Shown piece after piece: positions 45,347 to 57,548 of a stretch of 64,000 nt of DNA. Both the position numbers and the translations under genes were made by a program. A model generated the notes under the pieces. That model did not search any database. It was not told the origin of the DNA and was given only the letters and a program-made list of their open reading frames with translations. The stretch comes from Petrosia ficiformis (taxonomy: Eukaryota > Porifera > Demospongiae > Haplosclerida > Petrosiidae). Every line of letters starts with the position of its first letter. The first letter of the stretch is position 1. The stretch lies in the NCBI GenBank assembly GCA_947044365.1, contig OX345650.1, positions 82,001-146,000 on the forward strand, read 5' to 3'.

Positions 45347-47301
45347 TAATTATTATAATTCTTACTCTATAATTTGTTATTGTTTTGTAGTTAACCATTT
45401 CAGTTATAAAAAGCTGCTGTAACTTGCATAGCTTAATTATCTATTTTTACTTTTAATTTAATAAACCAAAAAAATTATTATAACAAGATCAGCAATATTA
45501 ATTTTTAGCTCTATCACAATAATTCTGAGTATGAGCACTATGTAAACATATGTCAACAAATAGGAGGGAATTTTTCTAGCCTTACAGGAAATATTATGCC
45601 CGTCTTTCTTGCAGAAAACCTTGTTATAATCTCTGAAACTAGAGTATATGTATTATAATAGTAATTAAAATCAGTAGTAACGTAATCAAAATTGTCATTT
45701 ACACTTTTAATGAACCATTTTGTGGGGTGTACTAAGCTCTAAGCAAACAATACAGACTGCACCATCACCATATCACAATTAAATCGTGATAGTGATGGAA
45801 GCACTATTGCCCAGCTCTAATAATGATCAATAGTTTAAAAGTGAGGTGGTAATGTTTCTTTTATTTACTTGCTTAGATCTGTTATGCACGAGATTTACAT
45901 ATGTATATTAATTTAATTCTGTGAGGATACTGGAACTAATAACTATTCTACCTGAAATATATATCTAAGTTTAACAGATCTTTTAAGAAGTAAAAAGAGG
46001 AGATGATCAAAAATAATAAATACATATAATAGTTATGTATATTCCAAGCATGAGAAAGTCAGACTAAATATTGGACACCACAAAGCAATCATAGGGATAA
46101 TTTTTTCTCCATGTCTTGTTTGCTCACAGAATCAGATGGAATATACTTATTTTCCAGTTACAAATTTCACTGTAATATTTAATTACATGATTTAATTTAA
46201 TAGCTCTTGAAAGGGAATTTTTTAGACTTCATTGCCATGGCAACTAGTAGCTCTCATGCATTAACACTTTACAAATCAGCAAAACAGTGCAATTAGAAAA
46301 CAACAGCTTATACAAAAGGAACTTGCATGAACTGTTTCTACCATCCCATGATATGTATCATTTTTATGGTACAAACAAGTGAGTGATAAATCATGGGCAA
46401 GAAGTCTAAATATGTTAAACTCATGTAAGTGAAGACTATTCACTCCTCAGCTTTGCTCCAGAGTGAATAGACTACACTTTTAACATAATTTGTACATACG
46501 CACATACGTATGTAAATATCAAGGTACGTACGTAATTGCCACTGTTACAAATTGTTCTTATAACATTGTGCTACACAACAGAAAAGCAAGAAGTAAAATT
46601 AGGTAATTATAAGTTTGACGGTGCTTCTGGTTTGTGTTAGGTTGATCCCCAAAAGAGTAGTAGCATCAAGATGTTCAGATTGTACTCCATCTTTTAATTT
46701 GATGTCAGGGCAAAAAAAACATAAATACTGTAATCTGATTCGCTTAGCCAGAAATCTAGGTTAATGAGCCGGGGTGGCTTTCAACCTCCAATACTAAATC
46801 TTATAAACCCTCAATATACATGTATATATTAATGGTAATACTCTATATAAGAAGCAAGATGATGCAAGCATTTTAGACATGTCCATGCACTATTATTCAG
46901 AGTTGTTTACAGGTACCTAATTATAACAAATTAGTTTTCTTAGTAGTGAGATTTGTTATTTTAAAGAGGAGAGTTCTTTCTGACACTACCACCTATAGTG
47001 AACTATGGCCCACACATCAAACAGACAGCAGCCCTAGTAACAGGCCTATTAGTCTAACACCTGCATTACATTTCCTTTCCATATGTACATACATACATAC
47101 ATATGTAGGTGGGGGTAGTAGGTAGCTATGTATGTACATACTTACCCATGTACATATGTAGGTATGTGATTCATACTTGTACATTGCATAATGATGGAAG
47201 GTGGGAAATCTGAGTCAAGTCTCAGCATCCAACTGATCTATACAATATTACATGTGTATATCTACATGTATGTACATACTTCTACACTAGCAACTAGCAA
47301 G
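45347..47301. other. Noncoding stretch of the giant element
   Basis: Contains the second copy of the internal duplication (about 45927-46130), a hAT-MITE-like end (GCCCAGCTCTAA, 45810) and CATA/TACA microsatellites near 47090-47170. No supported gene. Confidence 0.4.
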
Positions 47302-47580
47302 TGTGAACTGGTGGAAAAAACCACCTGAAAGTAGATGCTAATCCAATTTGAGAATCTATGCCATAAATTGAAGGTAAATTTTATATTCAAATACTTCATC
47401 AGAAATATACTTTCTGGGTTTTACAGGAGCATATTTGTCAAGAAGTAAAACCAAAGACCAAGCAAGAGCTAATAAATGGAATCAATCAGTTTTGGGATAG
47501 TTTTACTAAAACCAGGTGCTGTCAATATATTCAACACAAGTTCTACTTCACATTATAGAAGTTAATGGTGCACCTTCTGG
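47302..47580 (+). pseudogene. Decayed second copy of the Tc1-like transposase (3' part)
   Basis: Reads VNWWKKPPES, then DANPI, a broken stretch up to a donor at about 47374, an intron at the same place as in the intact gene, and QEVKPKTKQELINGINQFW after the acceptor at 47427. The remaining tail is frameshifted. A GGGGATGCCCT hairpin follows at 47687-47697. Confidence 0.82.
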
Positions 47581-47686
47581 TACAAGTAAGAACTGCTACA
47601 CATAGAGATATCTATGTAAGAATGTCCCATTTATAATTTTAAGGTATTCATCTATAAGAATGGCTTTTTTATGCCAATAAAAAAAC

Positions 47687-47697
47687 GGGGATGCCCT
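47687..47697 (+). promoter_or_regulatory. 3' hairpin after the decayed transposase copy
   Basis: GGGGATGCCCT, a 4-bp stem (one G-T pair) with ATG loop, just after an AATAAA. Confidence 0.55.
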
Positions 47698-48477
47698 CTT
47701 CTCCATTCTTTTGTAAATATAATTTATGATTTTAGCAAACCTCTCTTCTCTCTGCCTCTCTTTTCATGCATAGGGACAAGGCAATGAAAACTGTTGCACT
47801 GCATGGAGTATTCTGGTATACAGCGATACATAAGTTAACATAAGTTTAGATAGTGTGCATGCTCAAAACAACATGTGTAATAGCACTAAATGTTAATATC
47901 ATGATTTTTTAATATTGCAATATTGAAACTTTCACTACTATTGCCCAGCTCTAATTACTACTATTACTATTACTATTACTACCACCTCCTATGTCAGTGT
48001 AATATAATTATTACCTTAAAAATTGTTATATTAATATTACCCCTAAGTTGCTGTAATAATTTATTAGCTTATTACTACCTAAGTCAGTGTATATGTAGTA
48101 CCATTCATCTGATGTAGCTGCTTCAGATGTATAGCATGAGGCAGGCATTAACTTGTTTCATACCATGAAAAGATATTATAGCAAAGTCGCACTTTAAAAA
48201 ATTAAGCTCAATTACAATTACTATTACTATCTCATATTAATACCCTTAGTTGACTGTCTATCTAATACCTCAGTTATTTAGTTACCTATTACTATTACAT
48301 GTACCTTGAAACATTATATTCACTATTACCCCAGTCTGATTAGGATATACACTAAAAATGTAATTATATAACAAAAATATAATTAATTATATAACTGTTA
48401 TACAATAAATAATAATGGAGTACAAAGATTGGTTGTATTTTGATGGTTCAGCATTTATACATCTCGTTTTTACTAAC

Positions 48478-48549
48478 CGCTGTTATTTGGTTTAGCCACC
48501 ATCTTGCTGTTGTCCTTGTCCAAAGTCATCACTACAGGTTTGTAAGAAT
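48478..48549 (-). other. Orphan phase-1 exon candidate
   Basis: 72 nt between a TTATAG acceptor and a GTTAGT donor on the minus strand encode SYKPVVMTLDKDNSKMVAKP. It is phase 1 at both sides, like the BEN and BTB cargo exons. It may belong to a decayed second BEN-like gene transcribed away from the BTB gene. I could not find its partners. Confidence 0.35.
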
Positions 48550-48924
48550 CTATAACTGAATTGGAATTAAAAGCATGAATAAAATTTAAACATTTATTTG
48601 TTATTTACTATTAAAAATCATAATCCATAGGTGCCACTCAATAATTCACTACAGACTATTAATATAATATACCAGATTCACATTTTATACCTGAATCTAT
48701 TAGTACATCAGCAGTACAGTAACTGGGGTAAGCAGTAACATGTAAGTTAATTGCTACCTATAATTTTTGCAATTGTTTTATTTAATGTACAGAAATTATG
48801 GAAACTATCCTACACACGAAATTACACCAAAATTATTTGCATTCCTATAATCTAATCATCCCCTTTTTCGAAGTCAGATTTAAGAAAGTAACCCAAATCA
48901 TACACACAATTACACATATGCACT

Positions 48925-48962
<38 letters not shown>

Positions 48963-50210
48963 TATTCCAAATAAAATAACTTGTGTTCTAACATTTGTCA
49001 GAGTTTATGAATTTAGAGCAACGGACAGCAGGACCTCTATTTCTAAAAACCACAATGACATTATCATAAAATTCAAAGAAGCATATACATGTATTGTCCA
49101 GACAGATTTTAATAAAAAATTTTAGTTACGAAATTATAAGACAAAATGCGATTAATATTTTAAAAGTTTGCATTTAAACTTGTTACTGGTATGATGTACG
49201 TAATAATTAATAAATTGCAAGATCATACTAAATTATGTAGAGGAATTTACAAGCTAGGTGATGTATAGAACAGCCGCAGTAGCGATTGAAAGTGACTCGT
49301 GTTTGGAACCTTGCTGATGAGACTTATATGCTTTGAGAGCCTGCTACATTACTTTTCCTAATTGTTTCATACTTCCCACAGGCATCTTCAAAATAGCCAG
49401 ATAAGGACCAAGGAGTTTATGCTAATTAATATTCACGATACGCGTTTTACTAAAATAAACTGACATATCCTGAGTTAAATTCTTGATTTGATTGGTTGTA
49501 CTTATAAAAGCACATGGCTTTTTACAGTAAAATCAAGATACCAGAAAGTAGAAAGAATACTCTATTTACTGGATCAAAAAAAAATTGGAATTCATAATTA
49601 AGTAATAAAATTATTATGGACGGACATTTATGATAGCATGCACTATACAAATTAATGTGAAAGGAACTGAGATTCACCCAATTAGTTAGCATTCGTGATT
49701 ATGATTATTAATTTTATTATTGATATTTAAAAGGCAAACCAATTCCTAGCCCTGCTACTACATATAATTATAATTATATATATATATATATAATATTATA
49801 TATATATATATATATAATATGTGTGTGTGTGTGTGTCCAGATATGCAATCTGCAAGTACGTATAACTTCATATCATGTACATTACAGCCACAAAACTAAC
49901 CTACTATATATAGGTCTGTTGAACTTCGTACTCTCTTAGACGTATGCGGCATCAGAGAACACAGTATGATCGTTGATATTATGTGTCCATAGAAATGCTA
50001 ATCAGGTTACGTTTCACGATTTTTACCGGTTCTTCATATTTGCTAAACTTGGTACACCGCCTCCGGAAATGAATCATCTAGATCTAATTCCGGAAACTTC
50101 AACCTTCATTTAAAAAGCTAGGCGTACGTAGTCTACGCCATTCGAGACGCCACTAAACTGTAAGGAGGAATAACTTCAAAACTGCCAAATCAGAAGCAAA
50201 GCGACTATCT
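48550..50210. other. Spacer upstream of the BTB-like cargo gene
   Basis: Noncoding as far as I can see. It contains a CA microsatellite (~48931-48957), a TA/TG microsatellite (~49775-49837) and a hAT-like end (CCTAGCCCTG at about 49745-49754). Confidence 0.4.
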
Positions 50211-53200
50211 ATGGTGATGGCTAGGAAGGGTATGTTTACAATACGAGTCTGTTCACATTGACCTCAAACTTTTGAATGTATATATATATATAAATGCATA
50301 TGTACGTATGCATATTTACGTATGTAAAATGTAATATTATAGCATTATAATTTAACAAATAAGAAGGCAACGATAATTATATGAAAATGGTGCAGGTTAA
50401 GTCATTTAATAACATATTTCTGAGGTCATGAATGACCTTTAAAATTATACTACTTAAAAAAATAATTTGTTATAATTACATCACCTGCAGCAAAATTAAA
50501 TTTTGTTGACCAGCAATCTCTACCAAGGTTTGGTGATTGGATGAGATGTGAAACAAGGGAGAGACTTTTATTCCAAGGATCGCGTGCTATATCAGGTATA
50601 GTAATAAAACTAATATATAATTATATAAATTAAAATAAAATTAATATGTACGTACATGTTTAGCACTATTCTTATTAATCCCCTTGCAATGAATGGTTTT
50701 AGACAACATTTTTTTCCTGAGCCACAATTTCCTATTACTGTATAAGTAGAAAATTTGGCAATGAATATTATTATAACACAAAAAGTACAGCTCTTTGTAT
50801 TTTGCTTTATAGCGGTGTAAGTACTTATGTAGGGTTATATGGAAGTAGTTTGTTTAAGTTTGGGTCCTATGTTAGCCTCTCAACCTTGTTCACATGCTTT
50901 TTGGGTTTTAACATCCCCTACACCTTCTTTCATTTTATAGAAAGTGTTTTTTTTTTAATTTAAATACTATAAATTAGATATAATATCAGATCAGCATCAG
51001 TTATAGTACAGGTTATCTCTATCCTTTTATCTGCACATGTGTATATCTCTATCACTAATATAGTTATACCTAATATCAATTATTATCACAGTTGGTAACA
51101 TTAATTTTACTGTGTGTTAATATTGTTATGTAAACTGAAGTTTGCCCATCAAAGACTAACATTACTTTGATATTGAACCTAACCCTACCCAAAATGAACC
51201 TGGTAATGATTATCCATAAGACTTTGATGTTCAATGTATGTTATTACCCTCGCTGCGAAGTGTAGGTGGAAGTGTACGGTAATCATATCGTGTGTGTGTG
51301 TATGTGTGTGTGTGTGTGTTCGCAAAATTTTGGGAAATCTACTAACATTGGTGGCTCCATCGAGCTACTGGCAGACTTCAAATTATACAAGGATCAAAAA
51401 TAACAAGAGGCTTTCGCTAAAACCTTTCAGTTATAAAGATATCACAATTTTTATAACTCACGGTTACTGTTTCCAGACTTGAGAAGACTCTTGGGGGCAT
51501 CTGGACACATCAAAACATAAATACTCCTGTATCATGACTATTGCTAGCAAAGCACTACATAAAAGCAAACAAAATTTGGGTAGTGGTTGCTACAACATCG
51601 AGCACTAGCTCCAAGCATTCTCCATTACTTTCAAGCCCCGCCTATTTCAAATTTTCAAGTCATGTGCTGTGCACGTGACTCAAACATCAGCAGTTTTGAG
51701 GACTTTCTCTTTTCACAAGACTCATCGAGGATCTTTTTTTCTTCTTTGAGATAAAACAGAGACAAAAATGTAAGACTTATAGTATAGACAAGGAAGAGGC
51801 TAGTATAATCATACTACAGTTATAATGTAATAAGTGCTGACATGTTAGTTTAATATAATATAATATTATTAGAATAACTAACATGCCAGTACAATTTTAT
51901 TACTTTATATGTTTTATACACATAAACTAAACCATCTGAAGTAAATGTTATTAATATATGACCATACAAACAAGGAACAATACAAAATTATAATCTTTTG
52001 GCATATTATATTTAGAAAAAAGTTAAAGTTTGTATTACTTTGCCCCATAGGCGAGGGTCCCGTCCCGACGGCGCTCGTTGTGTCTGCTAAGAATGTTGCT
52101 ATAAATATATTAATAGAATTTCAAATTTTCTTGAATATTTTGTCCTGTAGGTAAATGTAATTAAGGTAAACACTGGGACCATATTCTGTTTTGACTTCAC
52201 AATATCACAGTGTTAATTCAAAATAGAATATATTCCAGATAAATGTGAAAACAGGTTAGATAGGTAAAAGCTACATGCAGGTAATATTGAAAATTCAAGT
52301 AATTAAAGCATATAATTAAAGCAGGGCACCCCACCCCTTTTAATGGGCCTAACTATCACACTGCTGTCATAACCTATTTCAAAATACTACTAAGGATGAA
52401 ACTCTAACAGATCTGTTATCATATATGTACTTGCCTCCATTTTGTTGATGTGATGTAACGTTAATCGTGGCAATCTATAATCTGATTGTGGCATAAAAGG
52501 TCTTCACCAATATTACGTGTAACTAGACCCTTACTCCTGTTTTGAGTAATCATGAGCAGGAATACTAGCCATTGATACTGCAGTACTGTTAACTGTTACG
52601 TTCACAATGGGTATAGGAAAATAGTAAACGTCTAAAAATAGTAACACCATCTAAATGTCTGGGTTAAACTATTTTAGCCTGGGTGATAGTCTAAATTTTA
52701 CTTTCATGATAGTATAGGATTGACTATTCAAAATAGTGAATACTATCACGATAGTGTGACAATTAATACAATGAAAGGTGACTCAAAGTTTCATGAAGGA
52801 AAAAGCATCTAATCAGATTGTGTACCAAGTAGTTTACTGCTACACTGAGAAGACATCTCTTGAGTATTACCAGTAATTTTATTACCAATTTTATCTGTTC
52901 AAAGTACTTTTAATGAGAATTTTTGATGTTTGAAAGCAAACTTTTGTTGTATAATACTACACTTCAACAAATCTACTTCCTTTCTACCTTTCTTTATGAA
53001 TACTCTCTGCTGGAAACTCAAAGCAAGCTTCAAATTTCACTGAAGAACATCTCTCTAACTAGAAACTGTGCCATCTTTATCAATTAATGCCACATTTTTC
53101 TGCAGTGTGCATGCACAGTTGCCACGTGTTAATATCACGATATCAGGTTTTGGATAATCACGATTGAATAATCAACAATACTATCAGGATAATGAATACT

Positions 53201-56200
53201 ATCATCACTGTTGCTCAGCCCTAACTTTGAAAAAGAAGCAAGAAGAAAGGAGCATTTAACTGTTAAATGCTCCTTTTTTCTTGTTTCTTTTTTAAAGGGG
53301 TGTATATTAACAAAATGCATAGCACAACGGATCAACTTCATACATAATTGCCATAAGATGTATGACCTGTGACATATACCAGGAGCGCATGAACCTTGCC
53401 AAAGGCAAAGAAGGAGCATACAACAGCTATTGCCAACCTTTGTTGAATGAAAATACTTACTACAAGAAAGTTTTTCATTTGTTACTTAACGCCTCCACCA
53501 TGCTTCGTCCATGCCTTTTGCTGGGTTCCACTCCTGCATTTCAGTATTGTTAAATTTGTAATTAACATTTAATTCCATAGATGATAGCCAGTTAACTGGT
53601 TAACTGCCAGTTTTTAAATGGTTATACTTATTGTATTAGGTACACAGTTCTAACAGTAGTCTCGTGGGCCAGACTCCACCCAGAGGAGATTGTTGTTCAC
53701 CACAAGTACCAGTAGTAGATGTTCTGAGTGATCTAATCGTCCAGAACAATTTAAACTACTGGTAGTGTGTGTTGCTTTACCTGTTCTACACGCTTTAGCT
53801 TTATACTCTTAGTGAGCGTAGCCACATACAGATGCATCAAAACCAAATTAATGTCTAACTTCAACTAAATTTGCACACTCCTTCCCCCTTTTCTTGTTTT
53901 GATGGGCTCCTATTTCCAGCTATAATCAGTATTATTTATGTACATTATTCAGGAACATCTCAGTGTTCATTATTCTCCAAGTCTTCATCTATGCCAGGTT
54001 AGTTTGATGTGACGTATGTTAATATTGGTTAATCATTCTTTTTCACTATTAGAGAGAACATCTCAACATCGAGGTTTGTTTATTTTGTGTGATGTAACTA
54101 ATAATTTATCAATGATTGAACTAAACTTTTGTTATCTCATTTGGAACCCATTTCTCCTCAATTATCATTAGCTGTTTCTTATGCATCAAATTTAATTCAT
54201 TCAGGAACTTTCAAGTTTTCATCTACACCAGGTTTGTTTATTTTGTGTGATGTAGCTAATTAATTGAACTAAAATTTTGTTATCTGGGACCCATTTTTTC
54301 CTCAATCATCATTAGCTATCACTTATGAAAATTACATGAAAAATAGAATGTTACGTATGTCATCTGTCTTCACTTCAGCAGGTTATTCCAGTGAGTTACA
54401 TACACAATTGTCATAGCTAATAATTATTTTCATAATTAATTTCATTCAGGAACTTCAAAGTCTTCATCTACACCAGGTTGGTTTGATGTAACATATGTTT
54501 AATATTGGTTAATTGTTCTTTTCACAATTAGAAAGATCATCTACACCTTTGTTTGCACCAGGTTGGTTTGATTATAAACTGCTTTGTAATTATTTATTTT
54601 TTTATTCGCTTATATAGAAACAACATCTCAAGGTCAGTGTGATGACTAACTGATGCTGCATTGTAATTAGTGCTGTTGAGATATACATAGTAAACAACAA
54701 TACTTATACACATCTGCGCTCTATTTAATTAAAATAAATGGCATATTATTTATGGATCTTCATAAACAGAGCAGCTGTAATCGTGCATCTAGTACACGTA
54801 TATATGACCCCATGGAGAAACAGCAAATGTTAGATGCCATTATAATTTTTGTTTTGTATAGCAGTTTGCAAATGAAAATGGTGGATACAAATAACCATAC
54901 CCATTCTTTTTGTAATAAAAATATTGCATGGACATGGTCTATAACACTGATATAGTCAGCATATGTGCCATTGTTACAAATGGTGTCAACTTTGATTTTG
55001 TCCAGAATAAAAATAGTTGGCTTACCTAAAAAAAAAAACACCAAATTGATTCATACCTCTTTAAAAGATGTTTTTAGCCCCCCTCTAAAGAAATACTTCG
55101 TATCAATTATGGAGAGCAGATGTGACATTGACTTACGTTGGTGTCAGCCATGAGTGAGATGACAAATAAGAAAGACATGTACCTTCTGATTTTATAAAGG
55201 TTTTCTTAGTCTATTTTGGTTTGTAGTTGTATCTAGGTATTTGTAGAAGTTAGAGCAAGTTTAAGATGCTGAGTATAAGAAATTATAAACTGTTTTCATA
55301 TCGCTTATTAAATAATCAATTATAATAGTTATTATGGCATAAACACGCATAATATATAATATTTTTAAAAACATTTGGCAGCACTAATATTGTAACTGTA
55401 ACCTTGATTAACTTTACACAATTACCTTGATCAACTGTTTTTTTTTGTTTGAATTTGCATTCCTTTTGGACATTTTCAGCTAATTGTAGGAGTTGATTTT
55501 GTGAGAGTTGATCTTGTGGAATATTTTGTAAAAGTTGGTATATGTATGTCAAATAATTATAGTATATTACCAACACATACAAAGCTCTCACTGGATAATT
55601 AATGTACAGGAAAATGCCAAACAAGAGGAATGTGATGGTTAAAGTTTGTAGTTACTGTTCACAGCATACGTACATTGTATGTTGTGTATCACTTTCTAAT
55701 TGGCACTAAATATACCTGTAACAATTCACTATGACTTATTGTATTTTAGGACCATGGGAAGATAAGAATATTACTATTTTCATTGGAAAATATGAAATTG
55801 TTGTGCCGATGAAGTTGTTGCTGAAAATTCCATTTCTTTTTGCACTGTTTCTAAATACTGATAATTCCCATAAAATATTGCTCCCACCGGTTAAGCCCTA
55901 CTACATCAAAGAAAAAATCGATGGTTTTTTAGAAGTTTTACAATTTTGCAGTGATCCAGGAAATTACACATTTCCGCCAGATTATGGCATTATGATCGAG
56001 ACCCTCATTTTAGCAGATTTCTTATGTATACCTACACTAATTCGGTTTGTGGAAACACGGCTGCAAGTGCCATTAGGATCCATAGAACCTTCTGAAATTG
56101 GTTTTCAAAAACTTAGACAAATAATTCGTGGCTCGTACAGAGTTTACAATGACCATTTTGTGGAATATCAGAGATTATTTTGTCATAAATGTGGTATACG

Positions 56201-56411
56201 AATTTTGCTCCCAGATCCACCACAACGGATTTTTAGAACAATATGTTGCAACAAGGAACTCTGTGTGAAGTGTGGTACAGACAATTTTTGTCCAGAATGT
56301 CGAAGGTACACCACGCCATCATATCCAAACAAGCTAGAAGAACGATTCTTTTCAACAAATACAACATATCACTCACTTGAAGAGACATATTTCCCATATT
56401 TATTTCCATAG
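50211..56411 (+). CDS. BTB-like/zinc-finger cargo protein with phase-1 mini-exons
   Basis: Proposed exons: 50211-50229, 50491-50595, mini-exons 53953-53997, 54053-54073, 54205-54231, 54379-54390 (least sure), 54450-54476, 54532-54561, 54618-54632, and a large exon 55750-56411. All junctions are phase 1 and the total is 963 nt (320 residues). The large exon begins PWEDKNITIFIGKYEIVV, a BTB/T1-like start, with LADFLCIPTLIRFVETRL later, then a cysteine cluster (CHKCG, CC, CVKCG, CPEC) resembling a RING or zinc ribbon. The mini-exons code for Ser/Thr/Pro linkers such as TSKSSSTPG. The large exon is well supported. The first exon and the 3.3-kb second intron are less certain. A decayed copy lies at 29710-30868. 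The function is unknown; protein-protein interaction or ubiquitin-type roles are only suggested by the fold. Confidence 0.68.
50596..53952. other. Long intron of the BTB-like cargo gene
   Basis: Contains a TG microsatellite (~51291-51319), hAT-MITE-like sequence (~52670-53220) with repeated CACGATAGT-type words, and a long hairpin at 53230-53290. An open stretch at 53650-53762 (SLVGQTPPRGDCCSPQVPVV) could be an alternative exon; I cannot confirm it. Confidence 0.4.
53230..53290. repeat. ~30-bp-arm inverted repeat
   Basis: Centre AGCATTTAACTGTTAAATGCT, less one outer base, is palindromic and flanked by matching A-rich and T-rich arms. As RNA it would fold into a long hairpin. Confidence 0.7.
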
Positions 56412-57548
56412 GGGTTGCCCCTCATTATTCTTCAACATGCATACATTCTCTGGAGATGTCCTTCATCAACGTCTCAATTATTCATTCATGGGATTGCTCT
56501 TCATCATCCTTCGAGATTCATATTTATTCAATCATAGGGGTTGCCCCTCGTCATCTTTCGTATAGTCTTGTTTATACGTAGCTCATTTTTATGTTGTGTT
56601 GTCTCAAAATAGTTATAAGGGTTACCCCTTATTCTTTTTTCTTCATCATCAACATCTCAATTATTCATTCATGGATTGCTCTTCATCATCCTTCGGGATT
56701 CAAATTTATTCAATCATAGGGGTTGCCCCTCATCATCTTTCGTATAGTCTTGTTTATACGTAGCTCATTTTTATATTGTTTTGTCTCAAAATAGTTATAA
56801 GGGTTACCCCTTATTCTTTTTTCTTCATCATCAACATCTCAATTATTCATTCATGGATTGCTCTTCATCATCCTTCGGGATTCAAATTTATTCAATCATA
56901 GGGGTTGCCCCTCATCATCTTTCGTATAGTCTTGTTTATACGTAGCTCATTTTTATGTTGTGTTGTCTCAAAATAGTTATAAGGGTTACCCCTTATTCTT
57001 TTTTCTTCATCATCAACATCTCAATTATTCATTCATGGATTGCTCTTCATCATCCTTCGGGATTCAAATTTATTCAATCATAGGGGTTGCCCCTCATCAT
57101 CTTTCGTATAGTCTTGTTTATACGTAGCTCATTTTTATGTTGTGTTGTCTCAAAATAGTTATAAGGGTTACCCCTTATTCTTTTTTCTTCATCATCAACA
57201 TCTCAATTATTCATTCATGGATTGCTCTTCATCATCCTTCGGGATTCAAATTTATTCAATCATAGGGGTTGCCCCTCATCATCTTTCGTATAGTCTTGTT
57301 TATACGTAGCTCATTTTTATATTGTTTTGTCTCAAAATAGTTATAAGGGTTACCCCTTATTCTTTTTTTTTCATCATCAACATTTCAATTATTCATTCAT
57401 GGATTGCTCTTCATCATCCTTTGAGATTCATATTTATTCAATCATAGGGGTTGCCCCTCATCATCTTTTATATAGTCTTGTTCATACATAGCTCATTATT
57501 TTCATATTTGTGTTGTCTCAAAATAGTTATAGGGGTTACCCCTTATTA
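56410..57548 (+). repeat. Hairpin-bearing 182-bp tandem array
   Basis: The first hairpin (AGGGGTTGCCCCT, 56410-56422) overlaps the BTB gene's TAG. The hairpin recurs at 56536, 56718, 56900, 57082, 57264 and 57446, exactly 182 bp apart. Each unit also has a second palindrome, AAGGGTTACCCCTT, about 82 bp further on. Units are nearly identical. Confidence 0.93.

Noticed and set aside
45790..53220. Several hAT-type termini (GCCCAGCTCTAA, CCTAGCCCTG, CTCAGCCCTAA)
   Set aside because: Each looks like one end of a nonautonomous hAT, but I could not pair it with an opposite end or an 8-bp duplication, so no element boundaries are given.
54752..55044. Overlapping ~94-codon minus and ~67-codon plus ORFs
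   Set aside because: No recognisable domain, contradictory strands, and inside a BTB-gene intron; chance ORFs are more likely.
55316..55624. 102-codon minus-strand ORF with a helix-like stretch (DQLSQNQLLQLAENVQKECK)
   Set aside because: Composition is suggestive but there is no partner exon or family, and it lies antisense in the last BTB intron, so it is not called as a gene.
56410..57548. Possible CRISPR-like or tRNA-like array
   Set aside because: Units are 182 bp and nearly identical throughout, with no unique spacers; this is a eukaryotic tandem repeat.
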